Assembly: GCA_009887095.1 (NCBI GenBank)
Contig: QXYC01000004.1
Location: forward strand, 25,561-89,560
Direction: 5' to 3'
Source: Candidatus Poseidoniales archaeon
GTDB lineage: Archaea; Thermoplasmatota; Poseidoniia; Poseidoniales; Poseidoniaceae
Length of the DNA: 64,000 nt
Shown: positions 8,155 through 17,556 of the stretch, in pieces
How positions within the stretch are numbered: the stretch's first letter is position 1
Layout of the letters: each line of letters starts with the position of its first letter
Position numbers and translations under genes: made by a program
Notes under the pieces: generated by a model
The model's input: the letters and a program-made list of their open reading frames with translations, nothing else
Told to the model about the DNA's origin: nothing
Database searches by the model: none

Positions 8155-8202
8155 GAATCCCTTAGGCACTGGAGGACCTTAAGTGCTCCTACGGTGGCGA
8201 AG

Positions 8203-8835
8203 TCAACGCATTTCTAGCCATGCAAAGAAAGAGAAGATTGGAAGGAGCACCAACAATGCTCGATTTATTTTCCGCTGTTGGTCGACATATTTCACGGTTG
8301 GAACAGGCGATATTTCGATTGATTTTGCGGTGCGCCGCCGCCGTGTGAGGGTCACCCGATCTTCCACAAGGGATAGTACATTTTGACGCAATTGGGGCTG
8401 GCGAGAGGATGGAACGCCACGGCCAACCACGAATTTCACAGAACATAGGTCTGCAAGTGGGAGCGCTGCATTGACGACGCCTTCCAAATTTGTCAAATCG
8501 TGCATGTCGATTCGTATTGACATCCCATCGCTCTTCACATGGCTGAGAACACGCCAACGTCCTTGCCCTTCATTCAATGGTTCGAGCGTTTCGCGTGCAT
8601 GTGCGAGTGGTTGCTTCCCGAGGTCAACAGGTTTTTTTCTTCGAGCAAGAAACGGGCCTAGCGCAACAGCTCCGATCAATGGTGGTGTGCACATTAATCC
8701 AGCCAGCCTTTGGAGTTGTGATGGATCGGTCAATACAGAAATCACTGCGAGGCTGAAACCGAGGTAAAGGCCGAGAAATGCGCCTGCTTGGAGTCCCGTT
8801 GCCAGGCCGACCGGCTCACCCTCCTCGAGGTTCAT
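8203..8835 (-). CDS. Membrane protein of unknown function
   Basis: A 210-residue protein that I do not recognise. It has two probable N-terminal membrane segments (LATGLQAGAFLGLYLGFSLA and LAGLMCTPPLIGAVALGPFL) followed by Arg/Lys-rich RRKKP, which places the middle domain in the cytoplasm. It then has a soluble alpha/beta region with SIRIDMHDLTNLEGVV, and one C-terminal membrane helix (ALLVLLPIFSFFAWLEMR). The start at the ATG at 8835 is uncertain, since the frame is open to a TTG at 8886. It is divergent from the DUF2085-like gene at 8918. Confidence 0.6.
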   Translation of the reverse strand: MNLEEGEPVGLATGLQAGAFLGLYLGFSLAVISVLTDPSQLQRLAGLMCTPPLIGAVALGPFLARRKKPVDLGKQPLAHARETLEPLNEGQGRWRVLSHVKSDGMSIRIDMHDLTNLEGVVNAALPLADLCSVKFVVGRGVPSSRQPQLRQNVLSLVEDRVTLTRRRRTAKSIEISPVPTVKYVDQQRKINRALLVLLPIFSFFAWLEMR

Positions 8836-8917
8836 GGTGCCTGTCGAGTGGTGTTCCTCAAGAATGCTCCCATCGGTTGACACCAAAGTCTATCAATTCA
8901 ATTCGATTGGTTGAAGC

Positions 8918-9679
8918 GTGGAGAAAAACGGACTCGAGCATCGCTTGAGGGAACGCAAAATCGGTTTATGGATTGCAGGGGTTTCAGGTTTCTTCTTTTT
9001 CTCATTTTTTCTTGCCCCGCTGATTCTTCCTGCTGGAACGGTGGTCGACATCAACGGGCGAGCAAACACCTTTGATTTCGCATCCAACGACGGTTCGAGA
9101 GCATATGGGAATTCCGCTCAAGGTTCTCTCCATCAGCACGCCGATGGTACAATGCATCAACACGAAACGTTCACATGGAGTGAATTGGACCCCTATACCG
9201 GCTTCATCTATGCATTTGCGGATTTAAATTGCCATCAAAACCATGAACGATCCTGGGACATCGGTGGCAATCAAATGCCGGTCTGTACCCGTGATGTTGG
9301 TATTTTCTTCGGGCTGATGATGGGCGGCGTCCTTTTTTCGAGGCGTGCTCATAACAGATGGACGGTGAGGGATACCTGCCTTTCCATGCTTCCCGACGAA
9401 TGGCTGGTCGATGTGTATGTCAAGAACCAACGCACGCTCGCTTGGCTTGCCTGTGGAGTCTTGCTGTGCGTACCACTTCTGATTGACGGCTTCACTCAAC
9501 TTCTCACAGGGTATGAATCAAATAATTTCACTCGGCCATTGACCGGTGGTCCATTCGGTCTCGGTTTGGCGATCTTGATTGGTGCCTCACTCGGGGCACG
9601 TGCAGAGAAATTTGAATCAGCGGGCGACGTTATTTTGCCAGGAAAGGCAAGGTTCCAGTTGAAATCTGAAGAGGAGTGA
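8918..9679 (+). CDS. DUF2085-like predicted membrane protein
   Basis: A 253-residue membrane protein with a GTG start. The first membrane helix (IAGVSGFFFFSFFLAPLIL) is followed by an exported His-rich stretch (HQHADGTMHQHE), then the hallmark CHQNHERSW, GNQMPVCTRDVG and LLIDGFTQLLTG, characteristic of DUF2085, with at least three more helices. The conserved Cys, His, Glu, Arg and Asp residues suggest a metal or redox site near the membrane surface, but no biochemical function is established. It ends 1 bp before the convergent thymidylate kinase gene. Confidence 0.8.
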   Translation: MEKNGLEHRLRERKIGLWIAGVSGFFFFSFFLAPLILPAGTVVDINGRANTFDFASNDGSRAYGNSAQGSLHQHADGTMHQHETFTWSELDPYTGFIYAFADLNCHQNHERSWDIGGNQMPVCTRDVGIFFGLMMGGVLFSRRAHNRWTVRDTCLSMLPDEWLVDVYVKNQRTLAWLACGVLLCVPLLIDGFTQLLTGYESNNFTRPLTGGPFGLGLAILIGASLGARAEKFESAGDVILPGKARFQLKSEEE

Positions 9680-11032
9680 TCAGGGTGGTGGCAATTGCCA
9701 CCATGCCACGAGTTCTTCCACCGATGTTGGTACTGGGCAGTTTTCATGGCCGCTTGAAAGCATGTGCAGCCTTTTCGTGATGTCTTCAAGACCCTTTCGA
9801 ACAGCAGGTGGAGGTGTTCGTCCGTCTTCTGGAAGGGCGATTGCAGGGAGAGCATCAATCCATTCTGCATTCGGATTTGCGCGCCGCCATGAAGCAATTT
9901 GGGCCCTCAGTGGCCACATCGCAAGGGCAAGTCGACCGTAACCAAGTCGCTCATCGCGTAACTTGAACACTTGGGCCTCCGCAAATGGAACGTGAGATTG
10001 TTGTTTGTGGATCCATCGTTCTTCCTCGAGCCATTTGACTAAACGTTGCGTGTGGCGCTGTGTAACCATTCTGTGGGGTCCAAAAGCGCGGTGCAAGCGT
10101 GGGACCTCGCTCGAACCAACAATGAGTGAAAGGGTGCCAAGCACGGACCAACAGGATTGGGCGTGCGGTGTTGCTGGGACGTCGTACGCTCGAGCGCTTT
10201 CCACCGGCCACTTTTCCTCGGCTTCTTGCATCCATTGCGCAGGGGAGCGGCCAGAGAGCCAACCAATGTGGATGGCAGTTCGCTCTTGAGGGGCACCAGG
10301 AAGCCTTGTTTGTTTTTTGACATCCCGGACCAACGTGTCGAGAAGATGACGATCGACTTCATCAGGGTCGACATTGAGCGGCGCTGGTTTTCGATTGAAG
10401 AACGCTCGAAGTTCAGTTCTCAACTTCTTCTTCAAATCATCAAGGCCGCCCTCATTTAGAATGGGGCCTACGACGCAGCACCGGTCAAAGGGGGCAGGGA
10501 CGCTAATTTTCCCGGACAAGAGGTCGTTGAAGCCTTGGCGAATTGTGGTTTGAATCTCTGGTGTTTCGAAGTATTCTTGCTTCTGACTTGTCATCCGCAA
10601 GGTGCCAGTTCGAATTCTTTTGATGGCTTTGTCAGGATCACAGTCGATCCAAAGAACAAGGTCTGGAATCATGGCAGCGGCGTTCATCTTGGCAACCTGG
10701 TCGACGCCTAAGTTTCCAACGACGCCTTGGTAAATCAGGGATGAGTGAATGTTTCGATCGGAAATCACAATGTGGCCTTGTTGGAGCAATGGACGAATCC
10801 AAGTGTGTGAGTGATCGAGGCGATCTGCTGCAAAAAGACCGGCTTCTTCTAAGGGGGTTTTGTCGCCGAGTTTCACTGAAGTAAGAGCCAACTTACCAAG
10901 TTCACTGTGGCGCCTTGGCTCATGTGTGGCGTGGATTTCAGGAAACGGAAATTCTGCCGCTAATTCAAGAAGGAGACGGGCTGCTTCTCCCTTGCCCGAA
11001 CCGTCGCCACCTTCGACGCTGATGAGGTACAT
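9680..11032 (-). CDS. tmk: Thymidylate kinase fused to an unknown C-terminal domain
   Basis: A 450-residue protein. Residues 1-205 are dTMP kinase (dTMP + ATP to dTDP): P-loop EGGDGSGKG at 7-15, the DR-x-x-x-SSL motif (SDRNIHSSLIYQG), and LVLWIDCDPDKAIKRI. The family is usually about 200-215 residues. The extra 235 residues contain TAIHIGWLSGRSPAQWMQEAEEKWP, HRMVTQRHTQRLVKWLEEERWIHKQ and LRDERLGYGRLALAMWPLRA; the second resembles a winged-helix or DNA/RNA-binding turn but I do not recognise the domain. Its ATG directly follows the stop of the gene upstream (11033-11914), so the two are co-transcribed. Confidence 0.88.
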   Translation of the reverse strand: MYLISVEGGDGSGKGEAARLLLELAAEFPFPEIHATHEPRRHSELGKLALTSVKLGDKTPLEEAGLFAADRLDHSHTWIRPLLQQGHIVISDRNIHSSLIYQGVVGNLGVDQVAKMNAAAMIPDLVLWIDCDPDKAIKRIRTGTLRMTSQKQEYFETPEIQTTIRQGFNDLLSGKISVPAPFDRCCVVGPILNEGGLDDLKKKLRTELRAFFNRKPAPLNVDPDEVDRHLLDTLVRDVKKQTRLPGAPQERTAIHIGWLSGRSPAQWMQEAEEKWPVESARAYDVPATPHAQSCWSVLGTLSLIVGSSEVPRLHRAFGPHRMVTQRHTQRLVKWLEEERWIHKQQSHVPFAEAQVFKLRDERLGYGRLALAMWPLRAQIASWRRANPNAEWIDALPAIALPEDGRTPPPAVRKGLEDITKRLHMLSSGHENCPVPTSVEELVAWWQLPPP

Positions 11033-11914
11033 TCACTCACCGCCAATATCTGAAAATTGGTCACGTGATTTCATCAGCAAGATCATGCCAGCGAGAATAA
11101 GCGCTGGTCCGAACAGAATAAGCCCTCGACTGAACAACGCAAGTCCTGCAAGGTATTGTGTTCGCCTGTAGCGTTTTGCCCTTCGCGCTTCGACAGCCGC
11201 TTGGACACCAACCAGTCCTGTGAGCACTGTCAACACACCAATTGTGGTTGACAAGGCAACAGCACTTTCAGCATTCCAACCATCTCGTTCGGCAATTTCG
11301 TTTTCGACCACTGTCCCGGTGCCTTCTCGCATGGTTGCGGGGTTGACTTGGGCTCCGTCGGGAATGAAGATTCGTTCGATCGTGGTGTAGCCGTCGAGGG
11401 TGTAGGTGAGTTGTAACTCGCCAATGTCAATTGATTTGAACCAAAAATACCCGTTCACATCGGTTGTGGTAGCGCCGATGACTTCACCAGTTTCTTTGCT
11501 CATTAACTCAACTTCGACGCCAGCGACAGCGGTACCGTCAGGTTCGAGGGCGATGCCCGATACATCGACGGCCTCGTCGCTGTCAAGCACACTGAACGCG
11601 TTGATGAGGTCTGCAGGGTTTCCTTGAAGAATCAACCCGCCGGATGCCATTCCCAAAATGCTGCCAACGAGAATCAGTGAGGCTGCGAGGGTCCGTAGTT
11701 GCGAAGCATTTGCTCGGTCCATCGAAGCCATTTGTTCGTTGAATTCATCATTGGCTTCTTGGATGGCTGCATCAAGGTCGGATTCATCGACAACGAGTTC
11801 TTCTGCAGCGCTTTGTTGGCGTTCCAGTTTGGCCATTTTCGAAGCTTCGATTTGGGCCTGAACGCGGGCTTTCAAGGCTTCTCGGCGTTCGTTGAATTCA
11901 GAATCTTCCGCCAT
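11033..11914 (-). CDS. Membrane protein with carboxypeptidase-regulatory-like (CNA-B/Ig) domain
   Basis: A 293-residue protein with start ATG 11914 behind GGGGGGGTGA. The N-terminal 75 residues are a charged coiled coil (KARVQAQIEASKMAKLERQQ). A membrane helix follows (SLILVGSILGMASGGLIL). Then comes an exported beta domain, VSGIALEPDGTAVAGVEVEL to DVNGYFWFKSIDIGELQLTY, the carboxypeptidase regulatory-like fold used in surface proteins. Two further membrane helices (VALSTTIGVLTVLTGLVGV and LALFSRGLILFGPALILAGM) complete it. The function is unknown. It is the first gene of a two-gene operon with tmk. Confidence 0.75.
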   Translation of the reverse strand: MAEDSEFNERREALKARVQAQIEASKMAKLERQQSAAEELVVDESDLDAAIQEANDEFNEQMASMDRANASQLRTLAASLILVGSILGMASGGLILQGNPADLINAFSVLDSDEAVDVSGIALEPDGTAVAGVEVELMSKETGEVIGATTTDVNGYFWFKSIDIGELQLTYTLDGYTTIERIFIPDGAQVNPATMREGTGTVVENEIAERDGWNAESAVALSTTIGVLTVLTGLVGVQAAVEARRAKRYRRTQYLAGLALFSRGLILFGPALILAGMILLMKSRDQFSDIGGE

Positions 11915-11983
11915 CGTCACCCCCCCGCTGTATTGAACTCGGTGTGTGCGCGGATAATACGCCTTTCCCTTCATGTCCGCGCT

Positions 11984-13213
11984 TCACTGTTCGCGTTTCA
12001 ATTTCACCGAAAGCGAAAGCACGACCATCAAGACCATTGCTCCAAGGACGCCGATAAGCGCTGTAATGGCGAGCCCTGTGTGTCGCTCAACGTCCATTTC
12101 TGCTTCGTTCACGCCCTGAACATTGTCGTCAGGTTGAGTCGAATCCTCTTCTGAATTCTCAAGTGCCCGGAAGTCGTAAATCCAAGCCTCAGAACGTAGG
12201 CCGAGTTCCACCAACAAGCCTACATCACGAAGTGATTCTGCTCGAACCTTGTCGGGGGTGTCTTCGTGCGTGTGCCAATATCCCTCGAACGGTTGTGCTC
12301 CTTCGCCATACCGGATGTCGATGAGGTCAATGGCGTGAATGCCTCTGTTGATCGCAGGCACATGGTCATCGATGACGCCGGTGCTGATGGATAGGTTCAC
12401 GATGTCCCTTCCGAGGTCACCGTTGCAGTCTTCTTTTGTATCCATGAGTCCGATGGCGGCTGCCAAAGGGGCGATTGTTGTCCAGAGCGCTACGTCGCCG
12501 GGGTAAACATGAGTCAACTGCAGGAATTCATCCCCTACCATGTCAACCACCACATAGGCGGTGGTTCGATTGACCTCTTCGTCCGATTGTGCATTTACCC
12601 ATGCCTTTGCTCCGTACAGGGAACCGGATGAGTAATTTTGATCTTCAGCATCTGTGAATAGCAATTCGACCTCATATCCAAGGTTCATGAAAGGAATAAT
12701 TCTGCCGAGTTCGAGAAGAACAGCAACGCCACTCGCAGCATCGTTCGCTCCGGGAATCGGATCCATCGTCCGATTGACATCAGGGTCGCGCTCAGCAACA
12801 TCCCTCGAGTCATAGTGGGCAACCAGCACAACGCGTGGAGTGGACTCATCGGAACCCTCGGGGCTTAAGGTAGCAACGACATTGGTAAATGTGATGTTAT
12901 CTTCAGTATAGGTGTTGTTCGTCACATCCCACTGAGGCAGTTGGGCATGGATGACGGAGCGAAGGGCAGCGCTTCCGGTTGAACCCGTCGTCCGTGGACC
13001 AAGTTCAACTTGCTCTGTGACGGAGGCATTGGCGTTTGTGCCATTAAATTCCAGTGATTCGACAAAATCACAAGGCAGAACGGGGCTGTAGGGTGCGGAG
13101 ATGGTTTGGGCTTGAGCGAGGCTCGTACAGGAAAGAACAAGGAAAGCAGCAAGAATAATCGCTGCTGTAGCCCTTTTTTGGGGGGGTGAAATCACCCGGT
13201 CTCGCGTGAGCAT
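11984..13213 (-). CDS. M28-family secreted metallopeptidase / glutaminyl cyclase-like, membrane anchored
   Basis: A 409-residue protein with a signal peptide (about 15-36, AAIILAAFLVLSCTSLAQAQ). The zinc site is recognisable as VLVAHYDSRD (H133, D135), GANDAASG, LLFTDAEDQ and the C-terminal WHTHEDTPD. Both M28 aminopeptidases and animal/archaeal-type glutaminyl cyclases share this pattern, and DDHVPAINRGIHAIDLID fits the cyclase branch well. A C-terminal helix (about 382-402) followed by KLKREQ anchors it with the catalytic domain outside. It is divergent from the PKD metallopeptidase gene; together they may process extracellular protein. Confidence 0.87.
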   Translation of the reverse strand: MLTRDRVISPPQKRATAAIILAAFLVLSCTSLAQAQTISAPYSPVLPCDFVESLEFNGTNANASVTEQVELGPRTTGSTGSAALRSVIHAQLPQWDVTNNTYTEDNITFTNVVATLSPEGSDESTPRVVLVAHYDSRDVAERDPDVNRTMDPIPGANDAASGVAVLLELGRIIPFMNLGYEVELLFTDAEDQNYSSGSLYGAKAWVNAQSDEEVNRTTAYVVVDMVGDEFLQLTHVYPGDVALWTTIAPLAAAIGLMDTKEDCNGDLGRDIVNLSISTGVIDDHVPAINRGIHAIDLIDIRYGEGAQPFEGYWHTHEDTPDKVRAESLRDVGLLVELGLRSEAWIYDFRALENSEEDSTQPDDNVQGVNEAEMDVERHTGLAITALIGVLGAMVLMVVLSLSVKLKREQ

Positions 13214-13236
13214 ATGTGAAGCCTCATAGACCCAGT

Positions 13237-13244
13237 CTTAAATA
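13237..13244. promoter_or_regulatory. Shared TATA-like element between divergent secreted peptidase genes
   Basis: CTTAAATA on the plus strand reads TATTTAAG on the minus strand. On the minus strand it lies 24 bases before the ATG at 13213, the distance expected for a leaderless transcript. On the plus strand it precedes the ATG at 13301 by about 57 bases. Confidence 0.45.
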
Positions 13245-13300
13245 CCTCATTTCAAGTCGTGCAGTTGTTAAGCAGTATTGCGAAACCTGAGGTGTCATCA

Positions 13301-16300
13301 ATGTCGGAACCGCGCTCTACATCTGCCTTCTTTCTCGTGACCATTTTATTCGCAGCTGCATTTGTGCCAATTCTGGCACCAGCGGCCTCTGCCTCTGCCG
13401 ATTCCGAAGAAGTCGAGGCCTACAGTGCAGGCGGTACTGTCATCGGAGATCTTGCTGATTTTGACCCTTCTGAGGGTCGTGAATACATCATGATCGAAGA
13501 GGAAATGCCAGTTGTATCCGCCTTTTCGTTCTTGAAGAATGCTTGGATCGAAGAAGGCCGGCCAGGTGCCGAAGAGATGGTCATCGCTCCCCAAACATCG
13601 GCCAGAGCCGCCGGACGTGCATGTAACCCGCATGTTGTCAACGACCAACTCACGGTGCCAACTTCGGGGGGCTCAATCGACGTTTATGTCGCTAAAACCA
13701 CCAACACTGTTGCCTTCTTGGTGCAAAGCGGACGAACGCTTTCTTCAACTGTCTTGAACAATCTCGCCTCCTCTTGGGACAGCACCATCTACCCGACAAT
13801 GACCACCTACTACGGCAAGGATTACTCGGACGGACGAGGCCTTGCTCCGCCCGATGTCGACAACAATTGTCAGGTTCAAATCGTCATTTACGACATTGAT
13901 GGAGCCTACAACATCGGGGGTTACTTCGCTCCTTCATTGGCGACCGCCCGTGAGGCTGTGTACGTCGATTACGCAGACATCACACTCTCTTGGGGCAAGT
14001 CCATTCTTGCCCACGAAATGGAACATTTGCTTCACAATGCACAGGATCCTTACGAAAACCTATGGATTGATGAAGGAAATGCAGACGTTGCAATTTACCT
14101 GTGCTTTGGAGCAGATTCCACCCTTGTGTCTCACCTCAACCAGTGGACTGCCTCCTCAGAACTCTCTGTTCGGTGGTGGAATCAACGATTCGCTGACTAC
14201 GGCGCTGGATTCATTTTCACGATGTACCTTGCTGACCACCTCGGCGGTGGGCCAGCAGTGCGCCAACTCGTTCAAGATTCTGCCACAGGTGGGCAGAGTG
14301 TTGAAAACCTCGCCCTTTCACCAGTGAGCGGTCAAAGCGGTATGCTTGGGCGAACAATGGGCGAAATTTTTGCGAACTTCTCAATCGCAGCCGTGCTTGA
14401 CTCTCCACAAGGAATCTATGGATTCTCCAATCTGGATCTTACGCCTACTTGTTCAAGCGGTTCATTCTGTCGAGTGCAGCCTGCAGATACAAACAGCGAT
14501 TGGGCTGGACCATGGTCATCGACCGGTCATACAGTTGAAGGATGGGGTATTCGAGCGTTCAAGTTCACACCAGGCAGCGCCTCTCCTGCACCGCTCACCA
14601 TGCGCTTGACCGCTGATGTAAGTCAATTTGACGGGGTTGTCGTGAGTCAATCGACAGCCGACGGACTTTGGTCGGTGACCGATTTGAACTTCCAGAACAA
14701 CGTCGCAACGGCCCTCGTTCCTGGTTTTGGTAACCTCACGAACGAAGTTTGGGCCATCACATGGTATGCAAGCACCGTTGCAGATTGTGACTACACCTCG
14801 TGCGGCGCATCCTATCCACAAGGCACCGTGGACATCGAAGCGGCGCGAATCACCTCGCCAGCAAGCATGACCCTCACCGCAACCGATGCACAAATCGATC
14901 GTGACGGCGATGGTTCCCCTGACACCGCCCAAATCGATTACGAAGTGTTCTCGAATGCTTTCTTTGAAGATTTAGATGTGACCATGCAGGTACTTGATGC
15001 CTCAGGTGTTGAAGTCGATCGCCTCACCAAGCGGGTAGCTGCTGGTGGCGGTGTTGCTACAAACGAATCCTTCTGGTTCACCGCTCCGCTGAATGGGCAG
15101 TACACATTCAAGATGCAAATGGTGGACATGATTGGCACCACTGTTGACAGCATTACGACCGCACCTCAAGTTCTCAACAACATGAGACCAACCGCAAATG
15201 GCACACTCGATCCCAACGCCACTCAAACATGGGAGAATGTCCAATTTGCGGGTGATGGGTTCGATGCTTGGGGCTTGTCGCTCGATAACAACTCTCTCCC
15301 CTACCTCGACGCCCCAATCGCCTATGCTTGGGATTTCGGCGACAACACCACTTCTGGCCTCAAGTCCCCGCTCAGGGCCTACGAGGACACCGGTCTCTAC
15401 AACGTGACACTCCGAGTGATGGACCAAGGAAACACCTGGTCGGAGACATCAGTGTTGCAGATTAACGTGAGTGACGCTACGCCTCCGTTGCCGATCATAA
15501 CGGTCAACAACATCGTGATTGAGAATGAAATCAACATCCTTACCAATCAACTCATCCTTTTCTCAGCGGCTCGAACCGTTGACAATGTGCCAACAGCTCA
15601 ATTGGATTATTCGTGGGATTGGGGCGATGGAACGGTTGACTCAGGCGTCGGTGCCTACGAATATGCCCATGAATGGGGCGATATTTCTGGCACGCAAGTC
15701 AGTTACAACCTCACGTTGACCGTATCAGATGGGATCAACACCGGCATCAAAGAAATCACTGTCAATGTCAACAACAGAATTCCGTTTCAAATTTTCTCTG
15801 ATAACCTCTCAACATACACATACACGGCGATTGTCATGCCAGACATCTTCGCTGATGACGATGGTACAATCGTCGCTTACGAATGGTCCTTCCCTGAAGG
15901 CGTTAACCTCGAGGGTGGCGTCAGTGACCGAACGGATGATTTCACATCAACCACCTCGAACAGCGCCAATCCAATGCCTGCATGGGATACGCCGGGGCTC
16001 AAATCTGTCGGTCTCTTGGTGACGGACGATGATGGCAGTCAAGTTTCGACCACGTTGAGCGTCATGGTTCACAACCAATTGCCAGTGAGTGATTTCATTG
16101 TTCGAACGACTGCAACAACAGGGTCTTCAACCGTGGATTTCCGAGTTGAAGATGGCCAGGTGGACACTCCATACACGTTTGATGGTCGAAATTCCTTTGA
16201 CCCAGATGGAACGATTGGTGACTCATCTGATCTTACGTTCAACTGGTCGTTTTCAGACGGCACATTCGGAGACCGTCCACAGGTGACGCACACCTTTACC

Positions 16301-17509
16301 GAACCGGGAATGCACAGTGCAACCCTTGTCGTGTTTGATGAAGCAGGTGAAGCCAGCAGTCCTCGTATTATGACCATTGAAATGGCCAACCCGCTGCCAA
16401 TCATTTCCGTTCGTATTCTCGACGCATGGATTGACGGGGCTCTTGTGACAGACACAACGGCCTTCGAAGAGGGCACAATGCCAGACATGTGGTCAAGAAC
16501 ATTCAACGAAGACGGCGACTCATACGCCGCCCCTCACACACTGCTCTACTTCGATTCTGATGGCACACGTGATGGCGACCGAATGTTCGAAGGGAAATAC
16601 ATCCCGCTTGAAGCAGCGTCGCCTGAATGGAACGGATTGGTTCAGTACACATGGGACTTTGGTGATGGGACACCGATCAACTCCGATCCTTCTCCATGGC
16701 ATGCGTACACCATACCTGGTGAGTACACAGTGACGCTCACTGTCCGGGACGCATTCGGAACGGGTGATGTCAGCCGAGAAACATTCACAGTTCTTGTCGA
16801 CCATCCACCTGTCATCCACAACCTTCTGATTCCAGACGAGTTGTTCGCTGGTGATTCAAACGCCTTCGGGGCCAATGTGTCTGATTTGGAGGTGGATCTT
16901 GGAATTGCACTGTACCGTGACACAAACGTGGACGATGGCTCCATTTCAGACCGTGATGAATCACTGAATCCTGATCTTGTAATCCGATGGGACCTTGACA
17001 TCGAGGTGGATGAAAATGGAAACGGAGACCCAACCGATGATTGGGTTGATCCGCTTTCTGGTTCCACAACCCGTGTTTCAGCAACCTACGAGGATCCAGG
17101 TGCTTACACCCTCATGCTACAGGTCTGCGATGGATTGGGCATGTGCGCCGAAATGGTTCAAGACATTGAAGTCAGCACACCGCCAACGGCCGCACCTTCA
17201 CTTTCTGATTTCAGCGTTGATGATTGGAAAAGTTGGCTTACGGAGGCAGGTTCGGACCTTGCGACCTTCGTCGCTTTGATTGGCGTTGCTCTCATCCTCG
17301 GCTACCTCGTGATGCGGGAACCGTCCGATCTCGAGGATGAGGCGAAGCAAGCAGCAGAATCCTACACCGATGTTGAAGTCGTTGAAAGCCAAGGCGGCTT
17401 GCTCGGTATGGACCATCACACGCCGCCGCCCGCTCCGGGCATCCTCTCCAAGGATGAACGCAGAAGCGACGACAGTGGGTATGTTCGACCGCTCCGAAGG
17501 CGAGGTTGA
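13301..17509 (+). CDS. Giant secreted PKD-repeat metallopeptidase with C-terminal membrane anchor
   Basis: A 1402-residue protein; the ATG at 13301 follows GAGGTG, while the frame is open to a GTG at 13259. A signal peptide (FFLVTILFAAAFVPILAPAASA) is followed by a zinc peptidase domain with H238-E-M-E-H242 and probable third ligand E258 in LWIDEGNADVA, a metzincin-independent gluzincin-like layout. From about residue 660 come repeated PKD-type domains, marked by YAWDFGDNTT (~674), YSWDWGDGT (~769), YEWSF (~859), FNWSFSDGT (~979) and YTWDFGDGT (~1115). A membrane helix at about 1320-1342 is followed by a short cytoplasmic tail. It would digest particulate protein at the cell surface. Asp-rich D-x-D-x-D-G stretches (DRDGDGSPDT) suggest calcium sites. 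Confidence 0.87.
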   Translation: MSEPRSTSAFFLVTILFAAAFVPILAPAASASADSEEVEAYSAGGTVIGDLADFDPSEGREYIMIEEEMPVVSAFSFLKNAWIEEGRPGAEEMVIAPQTSARAAGRACNPHVVNDQLTVPTSGGSIDVYVAKTTNTVAFLVQSGRTLSSTVLNNLASSWDSTIYPTMTTYYGKDYSDGRGLAPPDVDNNCQVQIVIYDIDGAYNIGGYFAPSLATAREAVYVDYADITLSWGKSILAHEMEHLLHNAQDPYENLWIDEGNADVAIYLCFGADSTLVSHLNQWTASSELSVRWWNQRFADYGAGFIFTMYLADHLGGGPAVRQLVQDSATGGQSVENLALSPVSGQSGMLGRTMGEIFANFSIAAVLDSPQGIYGFSNLDLTPTCSSGSFCRVQPADTNSDWAGPWSSTGHTVEGWGIRAFKFTPGSASPAPLTMRLTADVSQFDGVVVSQSTADGLWSVTDLNFQNNVATALVPGFGNLTNEVWAITWYASTVADCDYTSCGASYPQGTVDIEAARITSPASMTLTATDAQIDRDGDGSPDTAQIDYEVFSNAFFEDLDVTMQVLDASGVEVDRLTKRVAAGGGVATNESFWFTAPLNGQYTFKMQMVDMIGTTVDSITTAPQVLNNMRPTANGTLDPNATQTWENVQFAGDGFDAWGLSLDNNSLPYLDAPIAYAWDFGDNTTSGLKSPLRAYEDTGLYNVTLRVMDQGNTWSETSVLQINVSDATPPLPIITVNNIVIENEINILTNQLILFSAARTVDNVPTAQLDYSWDWGDGTVDSGVGAYEYAHEWGDISGTQVSYNLTLTVSDGINTGIKEITVNVNNRIPFQIFSDNLSTYTYTAIVMPDIFADDDGTIVAYEWSFPEGVNLEGGVSDRTDDFTSTTSNSANPMPAWDTPGLKSVGLLVTDDDGSQVSTTLSVMVHNQLPVSDFIVRTTATTGSSTVDFRVEDGQVDTPYTFDGRNSFDPDGTIGDSSDLTFNWSFSDGTFGDRPQVTHTFTEPGMHSATLVVFDEAGEASSPRIMTIEMANPLPIISVRILDAWIDGALVTDTTAFEEGTMPDMWSRTFNEDGDSYAAPHTLLYFDSDGTRDGDRMFEGKYIPLEAASPEWNGLVQYTWDFGDGTPINSDPSPWHAYTIPGEYTVTLTVRDAFGTGDVSRETFTVLVDHPPVIHNLLIPDELFAGDSNAFGANVSDLEVDLGIALYRDTNVDDGSISDRDESLNPDLVIRWDLDIEVDENGNGDPTDDWVDPLSGSTTRVSATYEDPGAYTLMLQVCDGLGMCAEMVQDIEVSTPPTAAPSLSDFSVDDWKSWLTEAGSDLATFVALIGVALILGYLVMREPSDLEDEAKQAAESYTDVEVVESQGGLLGMDHHTPPPAPGILSKDERRSDDSGYVRPLRRRG

Positions 17510-17556
17510 CCGCTACTTCCTTGAACCTTCAAGTCCAGCCTAAGACCAAGGGGGCG

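Noticed and set aside
14516-17084. Several long minus-strand ORFs opposite the PKD protein
   Set aside because: Shadow frames; no ribosome sites, unnatural His/Arg/Val-rich composition, while the plus frame shows clear domains.
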